The notes: a model not told the origin generated them from the sequence alone. Positions 9,301 to 19,223 are shown, numbered from the stretch's first letter. The stretch: DNA of 54,320 nucleotides from Bradyrhizobium frederickii (GCF_004570865.1 NZ_SPQS01000035.1:1-54320), one strand, 5' to 3'. A program made the numbers and translations.

Positions 9301-9958
9301 GAGTCGGAACGTGAGGGGTCGTGGTGCCCCCTTGGCGGGTGGCAAGATCGACGGGCGACACATAGATCTCGCCAGGCGGCAGCCGGATCGTTTGCTGAAA
9401 GTACGGTCGACCGCTCTTGCTCTCCAGCTCGTTGTCCGGGGCGATCCGGGCTGCTCCGTCCGGTCCGGAGCGATCGACACGGACGATCTCGCGCTGGTCG
9501 TTATCGACGCCGATGATCCGAAACTGCCCGTAGATGGGTTTGGCCTCGATCTCGGCCGCGAGCCGCGTGGCGATACGTTCGCGCCAGGTTTGTTCCGAGA
9601 CGCCGTCAACAGGATCAATTCCGCCGCCGGCGTGAGCGCGGATGAGGCCCTGGATGGCCGCGGCGGCGCGATAGCCGAGCAGATCGCCGCGCGCTCCGGA
9701 AACGTAGGATTCAAGATTGGTCGCCAGTAGGCGCGACTGGGCCTCGACCCGTTCCAGGACCCGCGGAATGACCGCCTGCGTGGTGTTGCGATAGCCCAGC
9801 CAGCCGACCGCGGCCACGGTGACCGCCACCAGCAGGATCATGGCGATGGCCAGCCGCGTGGTGAGCGTCATGGGGATGCTCGCGGGACTTCCCGGATGAT
9901 CGCGGCCGATCTGGCCTGAAGCAGAGGAGCCCTCGTTATCGGCGGCCGGAGCTGACAT
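6365..9958 (-). CDS. Membrane-bound hybrid sensor histidine kinase (Cache-HAMP-PAS x3-HisKA-HATPase-REC)
   Basis: The 1197-residue protein has a first membrane helix (about 34-55), a periplasmic Cache-like sensor (about 60-345), a second helix (about 355-378), HAMP, and three PAS domains (starting near 450, 580 and 705). HisKA follows with phospho-acceptor His840 (GGVAHDFNNIL), then HATPase (NLALNARDAMPGGG, DTGTGIP, GKGTGLGLSM) and a C-terminal receiver with Asp1129 (FTDVIMPG). The Cache domain suggests a small extracytoplasmic ligand, perhaps an organic acid or amino acid. The start overlaps the end of the upstream receiver gene by 23 bp, so the two are translationally linked and likely act in one phosphorelay. 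Confidence 0.93.
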   Translation of the reverse strand: MSAPAADNEGSSASGQIGRDHPGSPASIPMTLTTRLAIAMILLVAVTVAAVGWLGYRNTTQAVIPRVLERVEAQSRLLATNLESYVSGARGDLLGYRAAAAIQGLIRAHAGGGIDPVDGVSEQTWRERIATRLAAEIEAKPIYGQFRIIGVDNDQREIVRVDRSGPDGAARIAPDNELESKSGRPYFQQTIRLPPGEIYVSPVDLATRQGGTTTPHVPTLRVAMPLFAQDGKPFGIIVANIDMRPALDHVRATTSSGGEIYVVNSRGDYLVHPDRTSEFGTLRDRPSDWRKDFPYFAALTGTRDVSTRLMTDGSGRPSGAALAPALLAGKEWVAVIETIPAPVFGLVPAAIQKTSLLVGILAVLAAAGLAVLVARSLTRPIGRLTAAVQAIGSGRPADIPVDASGETGVLARAFAQMVEETRVKTAALEREIEEHRRTEAARSHHAARERLFSAAIESSDDAIVMQTLDAIITGWNPAAERLYGYSADEAIGKPTSIIVPADRREQGKVYLARIAGGEPIERFETVRLRKDGTPVEISLSLSPIKGPSGEIIGVSGTAHSLTEARRAERQLQQQLEERRQIFDTSQDLIMVMDSHGHIAQISPSSETILGYRPDEMIGRSGADFIHPDHLEGSRAEMRALRRGERVKIADTRCLHRNGHEVWLSWLGNWSEQAQRYFFVGRDMTEARLAQESLRESERLARNIIETSLDAFIQTDETGSILNWNSQAEQLFGWRREEVLGKSTIDLIVAESERERVRSGLQQFLVNENGRTLNRRRELICRRRDGKEFKAELSVTALKRREGLLFNVFYRDLTDKIAAEERIRHAEKMEAIGQLTGGVAHDFNNILTVITGTIEILAEAVEKEPQLAAITKMIDEAAARGADLTQHLLAFARKQPLQPREIDINSLVVDTAKLLRPTLGEQIQIESVFEDGNCVAIVDPNQLTTAILNLALNARDAMPGGGKLILETGAAYLDEVYASANDVPPGHYVLIAVSDTGTGIPAHLLTRVFDPFFTSKGPGKGTGLGLSMVYGFIKQSAGHIKIYSEEGHGTTIKMYLPPGKTPTAAGEGVTPATIEGGHETILVVEDDRLVRDYVLAQLHSLGYVTLQAANAAEALAIVAAGTPFDLLFTDVIMPGKMNGRQLADELMKTRPDLKVVYTSGYTENAIIHHGRLDSGVMLLAKPYRKSDLARIIRKALSP

Positions 9959-10355
9959 CGGACCCCTCCGGCTCGCCCGCCTTCAGGCAGCCATCGACTG
10001 CGGCGAGCAGTGCGCCGGGCCGGAATGGCTTCTGCAGGCTTGCCACCGCGCCGAGCTTGGTCGCCATCTTCAGGAAATCGGGTTCCGCATAGGCATCCGG
10101 CGCGGCCGAGCGGCCGGAAATGACGATGATGGGAATGGCCGGGGCCAACGCCCGGATGTGACGCATCGTCTCCAGCCCATCCATGCCAGGCATGAAGATG
10201 TCGAGGAACAGCAGATCGAACCGGCCGGCCTCGAACAGCGCAAGCCCCTTGCGGCCATCGCCGGCGAGGGTGACGTGATGACCGGCCCTCTCCAGGAGCA
10301 GCCGGATCGTGATTTGAACGGCCGAGTCGTCATCCACGATCAGGATGTTGGCCAC
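9936..10355 (-). CDS. Single-domain response regulator paired with the hybrid kinase
   Basis: The open frame runs further upstream, but the GTG at 10355 has a GGAGGA site about 9 nt before it and places the receiver fold (VANILIVDDDSA) right at the N-terminus. I therefore chose this 139-residue form. The acceptor Asp is in FLDIFMPGMDG and the conserved Lys in LQKPFRPG. There is no output domain. Its 3' end overlaps the hybrid kinase start by 23 bp. The pair suggests a phosphorelay in which this protein receives or drains phosphate from the kinase. Confidence 0.85.
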   Translation of the reverse strand: MANILIVDDDSAVQITIRLLLERAGHHVTLAGDGRKGLALFEAGRFDLLFLDIFMPGMDGLETMRHIRALAPAIPIIVISGRSAAPDAYAEPDFLKMATKLGAVASLQKPFRPGALLAAVDGCLKAGEPEGSDVSSGRR

Positions 10356-10504
10356 GTCTGCATTCCTCCGCGCCGGACAGGACATTCCCATCGGCCGCAA
10401 ATCAAGCCATCTAAGATGAAATTGTTGCGCGGATTCCGCCCGGCCTGCAAGCACTTCGCGAATGGCCGGTGAACGCTCGCCTAAGCCGAAACAAAATGCA
10501 GCAT

Positions 10505-10530
10505 GCTTATGCACGGTTTCGTGCATAAGC
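10505..10530. promoter_or_regulatory. Perfect 11-bp inverted repeat, operator or terminator
   Basis: GCTTATGCACG and its exact complement are separated by 4 nt. It lies downstream of the gntR stop and about 150 bp upstream of the response regulator start, so it could end gntR transcription or control the regulator-kinase operon. No clean T-run follows on either side. It shares the ATGCAC/GTGCAT half sites with the operator at 11290-11313, but with a different spacing. Confidence 0.5.
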
Positions 10531-10545
10531 GCCGGGATCGCCCGT

Positions 10546-11262
10546 CTAATCGGTTAGATATTCCGGATAATGGCTTCGAATCTTGTCGAGCTCGCTCAGC
10601 GTGCCCGACAGGTGCTTGCGCAGATGCTGTTGCGCGGCGTCAGGGTCGCCGGCCTCGATCGCACGGGTGATCAGTCGGTGGTGACGGAGGATGTTCTGGG
10701 CCTTGCCGGGCGAGGGCAGGTGCAGCCGGCGCAGCCGGTCGATATGTCCGCTGCGGCTGCGCACCAGCGTCCACAGCTCCTGCTTGCCGGCCGCGGCATA
10801 AAGCTGCGCATGAAAATCATTGTCGGCGGCGATGAAGCTCTCGAAATCGCCGGCCTTGGCGAATTGCTGCTGCAGCGCGATGGCGTGGTCGAGGCGGAGA
10901 ACCAGGGCCTGGTCGTGTTGCTCCGCAAGCAGCCGGACGATTTCGAGCTCGAGCGCCTGGCGCAGGAAATGCGCCTGCTCGGCGCGGCCGACATCGACCC
11001 GGCTGACCACGGTCGCGTGCTGCGGAAACACCTCGACGAGCCCTTCTTCCTCGAGGCGCATCAGGGCGTCGCGGATCGGCGTCGAGCTGACGCCGAATTG
11101 CGTAGCGAGATCGGTGCGCGACAGCGGCGCGCCCGGGGGCAGCTCGAGCGCGAGAATGGCGTTGCGCAGCCGCTCGAACACCTGCGGTGCGGCCTGCCGG
11201 GCCCGGTCCAGCCGCGGCCCTCGGCGGACGGTCGCGCGGGGCGCGGGATGGGCGGGTTCCAT
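10546..11262 (-). CDS. GntR-family transcriptional regulator, FCD subfamily
   Basis: The 238-residue protein has an N-terminal winged helix (QVFERLRNAILALELPPG, then LSRTDLATQFGVSSTPIRDA) and a C-terminal all-helical FCD ligand-binding domain. Candidate metal/ligand residues include DNDFHAQLY and the HHRLITRAIEAGD His pair. FCD regulators usually repress catabolic operons until an organic or sugar acid binds. The gene diverges from the ABC-dehydratase-aldolase operon, and the 24-bp palindrome between them is the obvious operator. It is therefore the likely local, self-controlled repressor. Confidence 0.92.
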   Translation of the reverse strand: MEPAHPAPRATVRRGPRLDRARQAAPQVFERLRNAILALELPPGAPLSRTDLATQFGVSSTPIRDALMRLEEEGLVEVFPQHATVVSRVDVGRAEQAHFLRQALELEIVRLLAEQHDQALVLRLDHAIALQQQFAKAGDFESFIAADNDFHAQLYAAAGKQELWTLVRSRSGHIDRLRRLHLPSPGKAQNILRHHRLITRAIEAGDPDAAQQHLRKHLSGTLSELDKIRSHYPEYLTD

Positions 11263-11289
11263 GCGAGGGGCTCCGGCGGACTTGCCTTT

Positions 11290-11313
11290 GATGCACTAAT
11301 ACATTAGTGCATC
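11290..11313. promoter_or_regulatory. 24-bp perfect palindrome, predicted GntR operator
   Basis: GATGCACTAAT (11290-11300) and ATTAGTGCATC (11303-11313) are exact complements around a central AC. It lies 28 bp before the gntR start and 44 bp before the binding-protein start, so occupancy would block both divergent promoters. No other sequence in this gap has comparable symmetry. Confidence 0.75.
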
Positions 11314-11356
11314 AGCAGGGTTGCCCGTCAATGGCGGCCGGAGGAAACGAACAATT

Positions 11357-12376
11357 ATGATCAAGCCATTTCAGCGCGGCGCTGCCGCCATCGCCCTGAT
11401 CGCCGCAACCGTGCTGGCGGCTTTGCCTGCGCACGCGCAGCAGAAATCCGAGATCGCGCTGTCGCGCCAGCCTGGCATCTTCTACATGCCGAGCCACATC
11501 ATGGAGAAGCTGAAGCTGATCGAGAAGCACGCAGCTTCGCTCGGCGTCTCCGGCGTCACCACCAAATGGATCACCTTCTCCGGCGGCGGCGCGCAGACCG
11601 ATGCGCTGCTGGCAGGCGGCGTCGACATCCTCAACACCGGCACCGGCAACCTCCTGCTGCTCTGGGACCGCACCCGCGGCGGCGTGAAGGGCATCGTCGC
11701 CACCTCTGCGCAGCCGATGACGCTGATCAGCCGCGACGCGAACATCAAGTCGATCAAGGACTTCGGTCCGGCGGACAAGATCGCGGTGCCGACCGTCAAG
11801 GTCTCGACCCAGGCCATCGTGCTGCAGATCGCGGCCGCCGAGGCCTTTGGCGCCGATCAATGGTCGAAGCTCGACGCCAACACCGTGCAACTCGGCCATC
11901 CCGACGCCTATGCGGCGCTGTCCAACGTCAAGCACGAGGTGCACAACCATTTCTCGATCCCGCCCTTCACCTTCCTGGAGCTGAAGAACGTGCCGGGCGC
12001 GCACATTGTGCTGTCGTCGCCGGACGTGATGGGTGGGCCGCTCAGCCAGGCGCAGTTCTTCACCACCACGAAGTTCGCCGACGCCAACCCCAAGATCATC
12101 CAGGCCGTGCGCGACGCCACCAAGGAGGCGCAGGACCTGATCCGCAGCGATACCAGGCAGGCGGTCGAAATCTACAAGGAGATCACCGGCGACAAGACCT
12201 CGGTGGACGAGCTGCTCGAGCTCCTGAAGGAGCCCGGCATGATGGAGTGGAATCTCGAGCCGCAGGGCACGATGAAATTCGCCGCCCATCTGTTCAAGGC
12301 CGGCACGCTGAAGAGCCAGCCCAAGGCATGGACGGACTATTATCTGCCCGTCGCGCACGATCTGAAGGGCAACTGA
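11357..12376 (+). CDS. ABC transporter substrate-binding protein, NitT/TauT (NMT1-like) family
   Basis: The 339-residue protein starts at ATG 11357, with a GGAGGA site about 10 nt upstream. It has a Sec signal peptide (hydrophobic core AAAIALIAATVLAALP, likely cleavage after AHA). The mature part has the two-lobed fold pattern of the NMT1/TauA group, with FSGGGAQTDALLAGGVDI as the typical first-lobe segment. It would capture a small anionic or polar substrate in the periplasm. The downstream dehydratase and aldolase suggest a hydroxy or sugar acid rather than a sulfonate, but this is inference. The stop overlaps the ATPase start (TGATG). Confidence 0.9.
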   Translation: MIKPFQRGAAAIALIAATVLAALPAHAQQKSEIALSRQPGIFYMPSHIMEKLKLIEKHAASLGVSGVTTKWITFSGGGAQTDALLAGGVDILNTGTGNLLLLWDRTRGGVKGIVATSAQPMTLISRDANIKSIKDFGPADKIAVPTVKVSTQAIVLQIAAAEAFGADQWSKLDANTVQLGHPDAYAALSNVKHEVHNHFSIPPFTFLELKNVPGAHIVLSSPDVMGGPLSQAQFFTTTKFADANPKIIQAVRDATKEAQDLIRSDTRQAVEIYKEITGDKTSVDELLELLKEPGMMEWNLEPQGTMKFAAHLFKAGTLKSQPKAWTDYYLPVAHDLKGN

Positions 12377-13137
12377 TGGCGCTGCTCGACGTCAGCTCCG
12401 TGACGCTGCGCTACAAGACCTCCAGCGCCGTCGTCACCGCCACCGAAAGGGTCTCCTTCACCGTCGACAAGTCCGACCGCTTCGTGCTGCTCGGTCCCTC
12501 CGGCTGCGGCAAGTCGACCCTGCTCAAGGCCGTCGGCGGCTATATGAGCCCGAGCGAAGGCCGCATGACCATCAACGATCGCGAGATTCATGGTCCCGGC
12601 GCCGATCGCATGATGATCTTCCAGGAGTTCGACCAGCTGCTGCCCTGGAAGAGCGTGCTCGCCAACGTGATGTTTCCGCTGCTGACCGCGCGCAAGCTGT
12701 CGCGCAAGGACGCCGAGGCAAAGGCGCGGGCCTATATCGAGAAGGTCGGCCTGACCCGCGTCGTCGACGCCTATCCGCACACGCTGTCGGGCGGCATGAA
12801 GCAGCGCGTCGCGATCGCGCGCGGCATGGCGATGGAGCCGGACATCCTCTTGATGGACGAGCCGTTCGCCGCGCTTGACGCGCTGACGCGCCGGACCTGC
12901 CAGGACGAGCTGCTCCAGCTCTGGAGCGAGACCAGGTTCACCGTGCTGTTCGTGACCCATTCGATCGCCGAGGCGATCCGCATCGGCAACCGTATCTTGC
13001 TGCTGTCGCCGCATCCCGGGCGGGTCAAGGCCGAGGTGATCGACGTCGACAAGGTCTCCGGCGCCGATGGCAGCGCCGGCCGGCTGGAGAAGGAGATCCA
13101 CGATCTCCTGTTCGCCGGCGAAGCCACCGCGCATTGA
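12376..13137 (+). CDS. ABC transporter ATP-binding protein, NitT/TauT type
   Basis: This 253-residue ATPase carries Walker A (GPSGCGKSTLL), a Q-loop (IFQEFDQLLPW), the signature LSGGMKQRVAIARGMA, Walker B (ILLMDEPFAALD) and the H-loop (FVTHS). It energises uptake by the permease encoded 11 bp downstream. The start overlaps the stop of the binding-protein gene by one base. The length and the DQLLPW segment match the SsuB/TauB/NrtD group. Confidence 0.94.
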   Translation: MALLDVSSVTLRYKTSSAVVTATERVSFTVDKSDRFVLLGPSGCGKSTLLKAVGGYMSPSEGRMTINDREIHGPGADRMMIFQEFDQLLPWKSVLANVMFPLLTARKLSRKDAEAKARAYIEKVGLTRVVDAYPHTLSGGMKQRVAIARGMAMEPDILLMDEPFAALDALTRRTCQDELLQLWSETRFTVLFVTHSIAEAIRIGNRILLLSPHPGRVKAEVIDVDKVSGADGSAGRLEKEIHDLLFAGEATAH

Positions 13138-13148
13138 AGGAGCCCGCC

Positions 13149-14005
13149 ATGGGTGAAGCCAGGATATTGCTGCGGGCCGAGCCGGCCGCTGTCTCGGGCA
13201 CAGGCGAGGTCGAGCGCAAGCTGAGCGTGGCCGAATTGCTCTGGAACGACGGCTTCGTCCGCAAGTCGGTGATCATCCTGTTCCTGGGGGCGGTCTGGGA
13301 AGCCTACGGCGTCGCGCTCGACAATCCGCTGTTGTTCCCGACGCTGCACGACACCGCGATCACGCTGTTCGAGCGCGTCAAGGACGGCACTATTCCGATG
13401 CGGGCCTGGACGTCGCTGAAAGTGCTGTTCATGGGCTATTCGGCCGGCATCGTGCTGGCCGCGATCTTCACGGTGCTCGCCATCTCGACCCGTATCGGCA
13501 CCGATTTCCTCGAGACGGTGACGGCGATGTTCAATCCGCTGCCGGCGATCGCGCTGCTGCCGCTGGCGCTGATCTGGTTCGGGCTTGGCAACGGCAGTCT
13601 CGTCTTCGTGCTGATCCATTCCGTGCTGTGGCCGGTCGCGCTCAACACCCATTCCGGCTTCAAGAGCGTCTCCAACACGCTGCGCATGGTCGGGCGCAAT
13701 TACGGCCTGCGCGGGCTGCCATACGTGGCCAAAATCCTGATTCCGGCGGCGTTCGGCTCGATCCTCACCGGCCTCAAGATCGGCTGGGCGTTTGCCTGGC
13801 GCACGCTGATCGCGGCCGAGCTGGTGTTCGGCGTCTCCTCCGGCCAGGGCGGGCTCGGCTGGTTCATCTTCGAGAACCGCAATCTGCTCGACATACCTGC
13901 CGTCTTCGCAGGCCTCTTGACCGTGATCATCATCGGGCTCTTTGTCGAGAACCTGATCTTCCGCGCCATCGAGCGGAACACGGTCCAGAAATGGGGCACT
14001 CAATC

Positions 14006-14009
<4 letters not shown>
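13149..14009 (+). CDS. ABC transporter permease, NitT/TauT type
   Basis: This 286-residue integral membrane protein starts at ATG 13149 after an AAGGAG site. It has about six hydrophobic helices and the BPD_transp_1 EAA-like loop (NYGLRGLPYVAKILIPAAFG) that contacts the ATPase. LPLALIWFGLGNGS is typical of SsuC/TauC permeases. The last four bases overlap the start of the dehydratase gene (ATGA), so transport and catabolism are translationally coupled. Confidence 0.93.
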
Positions 14010-15742
<1,733 letters not shown>

Positions 15743-15743
15743 T

Positions 15744-15840
15744 GTCGTTCCGGGGCGCGAAGCGAACCCGGAACCCATTTCACCGCCGTACGTGCGGCCC
15801 GATGGATTCCGGGTTCGCGCTGCGCGCGCCCCGGAATGAC
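15744..15840. repeat. Palindromic intergenic repeat inside the catabolic operon
   Basis: The arms GTCGTTCCGGGGCGCG (15744-15759) and CGCGCCCCGGAATGAC (15825-15840) pair with one mismatch. Inner segments (AACCCGGAACCCAT versus ATTCCGGGTTCGCG) also pair. It fills the only sizeable gap in the operon, between dehydratase and aldolase genes, and could weaken read-through or protect mRNA ends. Confidence 0.7.
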
Positions 15841-15861
15841 GACCACGAGAGAGTATGCCAA

Positions 15862-16581
15862 ATGACAAAACTTTCCGAAGCCACCCGCAACAAGCTCAAA
15901 TCCGTCTCCACCGCCACGGTCGCCACCGCCTTGTTCAAGCGTGGCCTGCGCATCCAGATGATCCAGGACGTCCATCCCGTCGGACCCAACCAGCCGACCA
16001 TGGTCGGCGAGGCCTTCACGCTGCGCTACATGCCGGCGCGCGAGGATCTCAATACGATAGAGGTCTTCAAGGACCGCTCGCACCCGCAGCGCAAGGCGGT
16101 GGAAGATTGCCCGCCGGGCGCCGTGCTGGTGATGGACAGCCGCAAGGACGCGCGGGCGGCGTCGGCCGGTGCCATCCTGGTGACGCGGCTGATGAAGCGT
16201 GGCGTCGCCGGCGTCGTCACCGACGGCGGCTTTCGCGATTCCGCCGAGATCGCCAGGCTCGGCATTCCCGCCTACCACCATCGCCCCAGCGCACCGACCA
16301 ATCTGACGCTGCACCAGGCGATCGAGATCAACGTGCCCATCGGCTGCGGCGACGCGCCGGTGTTTCCCGGCGACGTCATCCTGGGCGATGCCGACGGCGT
16401 CATCGTGATCCCGGCGCATCTCGCGGACGAGATCGCGAGCGAGACCTTCGAGATGACCGCGTTCGAGGATTTCGTCACCGAGGAGGTCGGCAAGGGCCGC
16501 GGCATCTTCGGCCTCTATCCCGCCACGGATCCGCAGACGCTCACCGACTTTGCGGAGTGGCGGAAGAAGAACGGGCGTTAG
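15862..16581 (+). CDS. RraA-family protein, probable class II pyruvate aldolase
   Basis: This 239-residue protein starts at the ATG at 15862. It carries the RraA/HMG-aldolase signature GVVTDGGFRDSAEI (Arg binds the carboxylate, Asp the metal) and the VFPGDVILGDADGVIVIP strand pair. Enzymes with this fold and an intact R-D pair usually act as 4-hydroxy-4-methyl-2-oxoglutarate/4-carboxy-4-hydroxy-2-oxoadipate aldolases or oxaloacetate decarboxylases. The non-enzymatic RraA RNase E regulators share the fold. Here, after an IlvD-type dehydratase, it would split the keto acid product, releasing pyruvate or a close relative. That pathway is inferred. Confidence 0.88.
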   Translation: MTKLSEATRNKLKSVSTATVATALFKRGLRIQMIQDVHPVGPNQPTMVGEAFTLRYMPAREDLNTIEVFKDRSHPQRKAVEDCPPGAVLVMDSRKDARAASAGAILVTRLMKRGVAGVVTDGGFRDSAEIARLGIPAYHHRPSAPTNLTLHQAIEINVPIGCGDAPVFPGDVILGDADGVIVIPAHLADEIASETFEMTAFEDFVTEEVGKGRGIFGLYPATDPQTLTDFAEWRKKNGR

Positions 16582-16612
16582 TAGGATGGAAGGTCGCGCC
16601 ACATTCTCTACT

Positions 16613-16754
16613 GTCGTCCCGGCGAACGCCGGGACCCATACCCCCAGGGAGAAGTTTGGCGAAGGTCTGCAGTTAAGAGGCCTTGCCGAGGTACTGCTAC
16701 CTGCGCACCACCGATAAATCACGCGGTATGGGTCCCGGCGTTCGCCGGGACGAC
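16613..16754. repeat. Long inverted repeat with perfect 30-bp arms (family A, copy 1)
   Basis: Arms 16613-16642 and 16725-16754 are perfect reverse complements over 30 bp. Each arm is itself a hairpin (CCCGGCGAACGCCGGG). A second copy with similar interior sequence lies at 40306-40432. It lies between the convergent aldolase and oligopeptidase genes. Confidence 0.85.
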
Positions 16755-16768
16755 GGCGTTGGCTGTCG

Positions 16769-18874
16769 CTACACCCCCGCCTCCGCCATCCCTGCCGCCC
16801 ACAGCGCGAACGCATAGACGATCGCGACCTCGTCGAGCCGGTCGAAGCGGCCTGAGGCGCCGCCGTGGCCGGCGCCCATGTTGGTGCGGAGCAGGACCGG
16901 GCCGCCGCCGGTCATGGTGGCGCGCAGGCGCGCGATCCATTTGGCGGGCTCCCAATAGGTGACGCGCGGATCGGTCAAGCCGCCCATCGCCAGGATCGCC
17001 GGATAGTCCTTCGCGGCGACGTTGTCGTAGGGCGAGTAGGACAGGATGGTGCGAAAATCCTTCCCGCTCTCGATCGGATTGCCCCATTCCGGCCATTCCG
17101 GCGGCGTCAGCGGCAGCGTGTCGTCGAGCATGGTGTTGAGCACGTCCACGAACGGCACTTCGGCGACGATGCCGGCGAACAATTCGCCGGCGCGGTTGGC
17201 GACCGCGCCCATCAGCATGCCGCCGGCCGAGCCGCCATGGCCAATGATGCGCTTGGCGCTGGTGTATTTCGCATCGATCAGCGCCTGCGCGCTGGCCGCG
17301 AAATCGTCGAACGAGTTGGTCTTCTTCTCGCGCTTGCCGTCGAGGTACCAGCCCCAGCCCTTGTCGGCGCCGCCGCGAATATGCGCGATGGCGTGGACGA
17401 AGCCGCGGTCGACCAGCGACAGGCGGTTGGCGTTGAACGAGGCCGGCATCGCCATGCCGTAGGAGCCGTAGCCGTAGAGCAGCAGCGGCGCCGAGCCGTC
17501 GAGCTTGAGCCCGCGGCGATAGAGGATCGACACCGGCACCTCGGCGCCGTCATGCGCCTTCGCCATGATGCGCGTGGTGACGTAATCGGCCGCGTTGTGG
17601 CCGGACGGGATCTCCTGGCGCTTGCGCAAGGTGCGCGTGCGCTTCGCCATGTCGTAGTCGTAGACTTCGGACGGCGTCGTCATCGACGAATAGGAGAAGC
17701 GCAAATTCGTCGTCTCGAACTCGTAGGAGCCCATCGTATCCAGCGAGTAGGCGGCCTCGTCGAAGGCGATGGCATGTTCCTCGTTCGAGGCGAGATCGCG
17801 GATCACGATCGAGGGCAGCGCATTGGCGCGCTCCAGCCGCACCAGATGGCCGGCATAGAGATCGAGGTCGATGATGTAGATGCCGGGCCGATACGGGATC
17901 AGGTCGCGCCAGTTCTTGCGCTCGGGCGAAGAGAGCGGCGCGGTGACGATCTTGAAGTCGATGGCGTCATCGGCATTGGTGAGGATGAAGAGCTGATCGC
18001 CGCGGTCGGCGAGCGAATATTGCACGCCTTCCTCGCGCGCGGCGACCAGGCGCGGCGGCGCCTCGGGATTGGCGAGATCGATCAGCCGCTGCTCAGAGGT
18101 CTCGTGATCGCCGCCCGCGATCACGCAGAAGCGGCCGCTGGTGCTCTCGTGCAGATGGGTGAACCAGCCGGCATCCTGCTCTTCATAGACCAGCGCGTCG
18201 TCGGCTTGCCCAGTGCCGAGCCTGTGGCGCCACACCTGCATCGGCCGGTGATTGTCGTCGAGCTTCACATAGAAGAAGCTCTTGCAGTCCTTGGCCCAGA
18301 CCACGCCGCCGTCGGTCTCCTCGACCAGGTCGTCGAGATCCTTGCCGCTCGCCCAGTCGCGGACGCGGATCGAGAAATATTCGGAGCCCTTGGTGTCCGC
18401 GCTCCAGGCCTGCAGCTTGTGATCATAGGAGTGCCGGCTGCCGCCGAACTTGAAATATTTGTGGTCCTTGGCCAGCGCATCGCCGTCGAGCACGATCTCG
18501 CCGTCGCCGCCCTCGCGCGGCATGCGGCCGAACAGCTCGTGCTGCCCGCCCTCGCGAAACCGGCGGAAATAGGCGAAGGGACCATCGGGCGACGGCACGC
18601 TGGAATCGTCCTCCTTGATCCGTCCGCGCATCTCGCGCACCAGCGTCTTCTGGAGCGGCGCGGTGTGGCCGAGCAGGCTCTCGGTGTAGGCGTTCTCCTC
18701 GTCGAGATATTTGCGGATATCGGGATCGAGCACGGCGGGATCGCGCAGCACTTCCTGCCATTTCGCGTCCTTCAACCAGGCATAGTCGTCGGTCACGGTG
18801 ATCCCGTGCCGCGTGAAGGAATGCGGCCGGCGCGGGGCGACGGGGGGCTGGGAAGGCATCTTGGTTTGGGTCAC
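16769..18874 (-). CDS. S9-family serine oligopeptidase (oligopeptidase B-like)
   Basis: The enzyme is about 701 residues, with an N-terminal beta-propeller (about 60-410) and a C-terminal alpha/beta-hydrolase domain. The nucleophile is Ser549 (GHGGSAGGM), the acid Asp lies in GGLTDPRV and the His in GAGHGGASGRF. HIRGGADKGWGWY is the conserved oxyanion-side segment. It has no signal peptide, so it is cytoplasmic and would cleave short peptides, in PtrB after basic residues. I favour the GTG at 18874, which has a GAGG site, over the ATG at 18895. It stands alone between repeat-filled gaps. Confidence 0.92.
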   Translation of the reverse strand: MTQTKMPSQPPVAPRRPHSFTRHGITVTDDYAWLKDAKWQEVLRDPAVLDPDIRKYLDEENAYTESLLGHTAPLQKTLVREMRGRIKEDDSSVPSPDGPFAYFRRFREGGQHELFGRMPREGGDGEIVLDGDALAKDHKYFKFGGSRHSYDHKLQAWSADTKGSEYFSIRVRDWASGKDLDDLVEETDGGVVWAKDCKSFFYVKLDDNHRPMQVWRHRLGTGQADDALVYEEQDAGWFTHLHESTSGRFCVIAGGDHETSEQRLIDLANPEAPPRLVAAREEGVQYSLADRGDQLFILTNADDAIDFKIVTAPLSSPERKNWRDLIPYRPGIYIIDLDLYAGHLVRLERANALPSIVIRDLASNEEHAIAFDEAAYSLDTMGSYEFETTNLRFSYSSMTTPSEVYDYDMAKRTRTLRKRQEIPSGHNAADYVTTRIMAKAHDGAEVPVSILYRRGLKLDGSAPLLLYGYGSYGMAMPASFNANRLSLVDRGFVHAIAHIRGGADKGWGWYLDGKREKKTNSFDDFAASAQALIDAKYTSAKRIIGHGGSAGGMLMGAVANRAGELFAGIVAEVPFVDVLNTMLDDTLPLTPPEWPEWGNPIESGKDFRTILSYSPYDNVAAKDYPAILAMGGLTDPRVTYWEPAKWIARLRATMTGGGPVLLRTNMGAGHGGASGRFDRLDEVAIVYAFALWAAGMAEAGV

Positions 18875-18910
18875 TCGGTCCTCATTGTGTCTCATTCGCG
18901 CAGTGTCTTT

Positions 18911-19085
18911 TCTTCACCTCTCCCCGCCTGCGGGGAGAGGTCGGAATTTGCGAGCGCAAATTCCGGGTGAGGGGGTACAGGTCCCTCGACAGATCTTATC
19001 CGCGGAGAGAGGCCCCTCACCCCCAACCCTCACAGGGCGAGCATAGCTCGTCCCGACTCCGTAAGAACGGGGAGAGGGAGAAGAG
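18911..19085. repeat. Cluster of short hairpins in a 330-bp gap (G-rich repeat family)
   Basis: The gap between the oligopeptidase and MBOAT genes holds the hairpins CCTCTCCCCGCCTGCGGGGA... (18917-18940) and GGAATTTGCGAGCGCAAATT... (18943-18964). Related CCCCTCACCC and GGGGAGAGGG blocks follow further on. It resembles the block at 35549-35700. No coding frame in it looks real. Confidence 0.6.
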
Positions 19086-19223
19086 ACGCCGCCGCTTTGT
19101 TCGCGCCTTCCCTTATATCGTCCCGATTCCGCGAATTGCCAGCGCGTCCGCGCCAGGCCGCCGGGTTGTTGATCGGCCCCGTCTATGCTTTACGGACCAT
19201 ATCCTCGCCCCCGGTCCAGCCTG

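Noticed and set aside
11566..12375. Upstream extension of the ABC ATPase frame
   Set aside because: It runs out of frame through the binding-protein gene; the ATG at 12376 overlaps that gene's stop in the usual coupled way.
16865..18970. 701-codon plus-strand frame opposite the S9 oligopeptidase
   Set aside because: Antisense shadow with typical His/Arg/Gly-rich translation.
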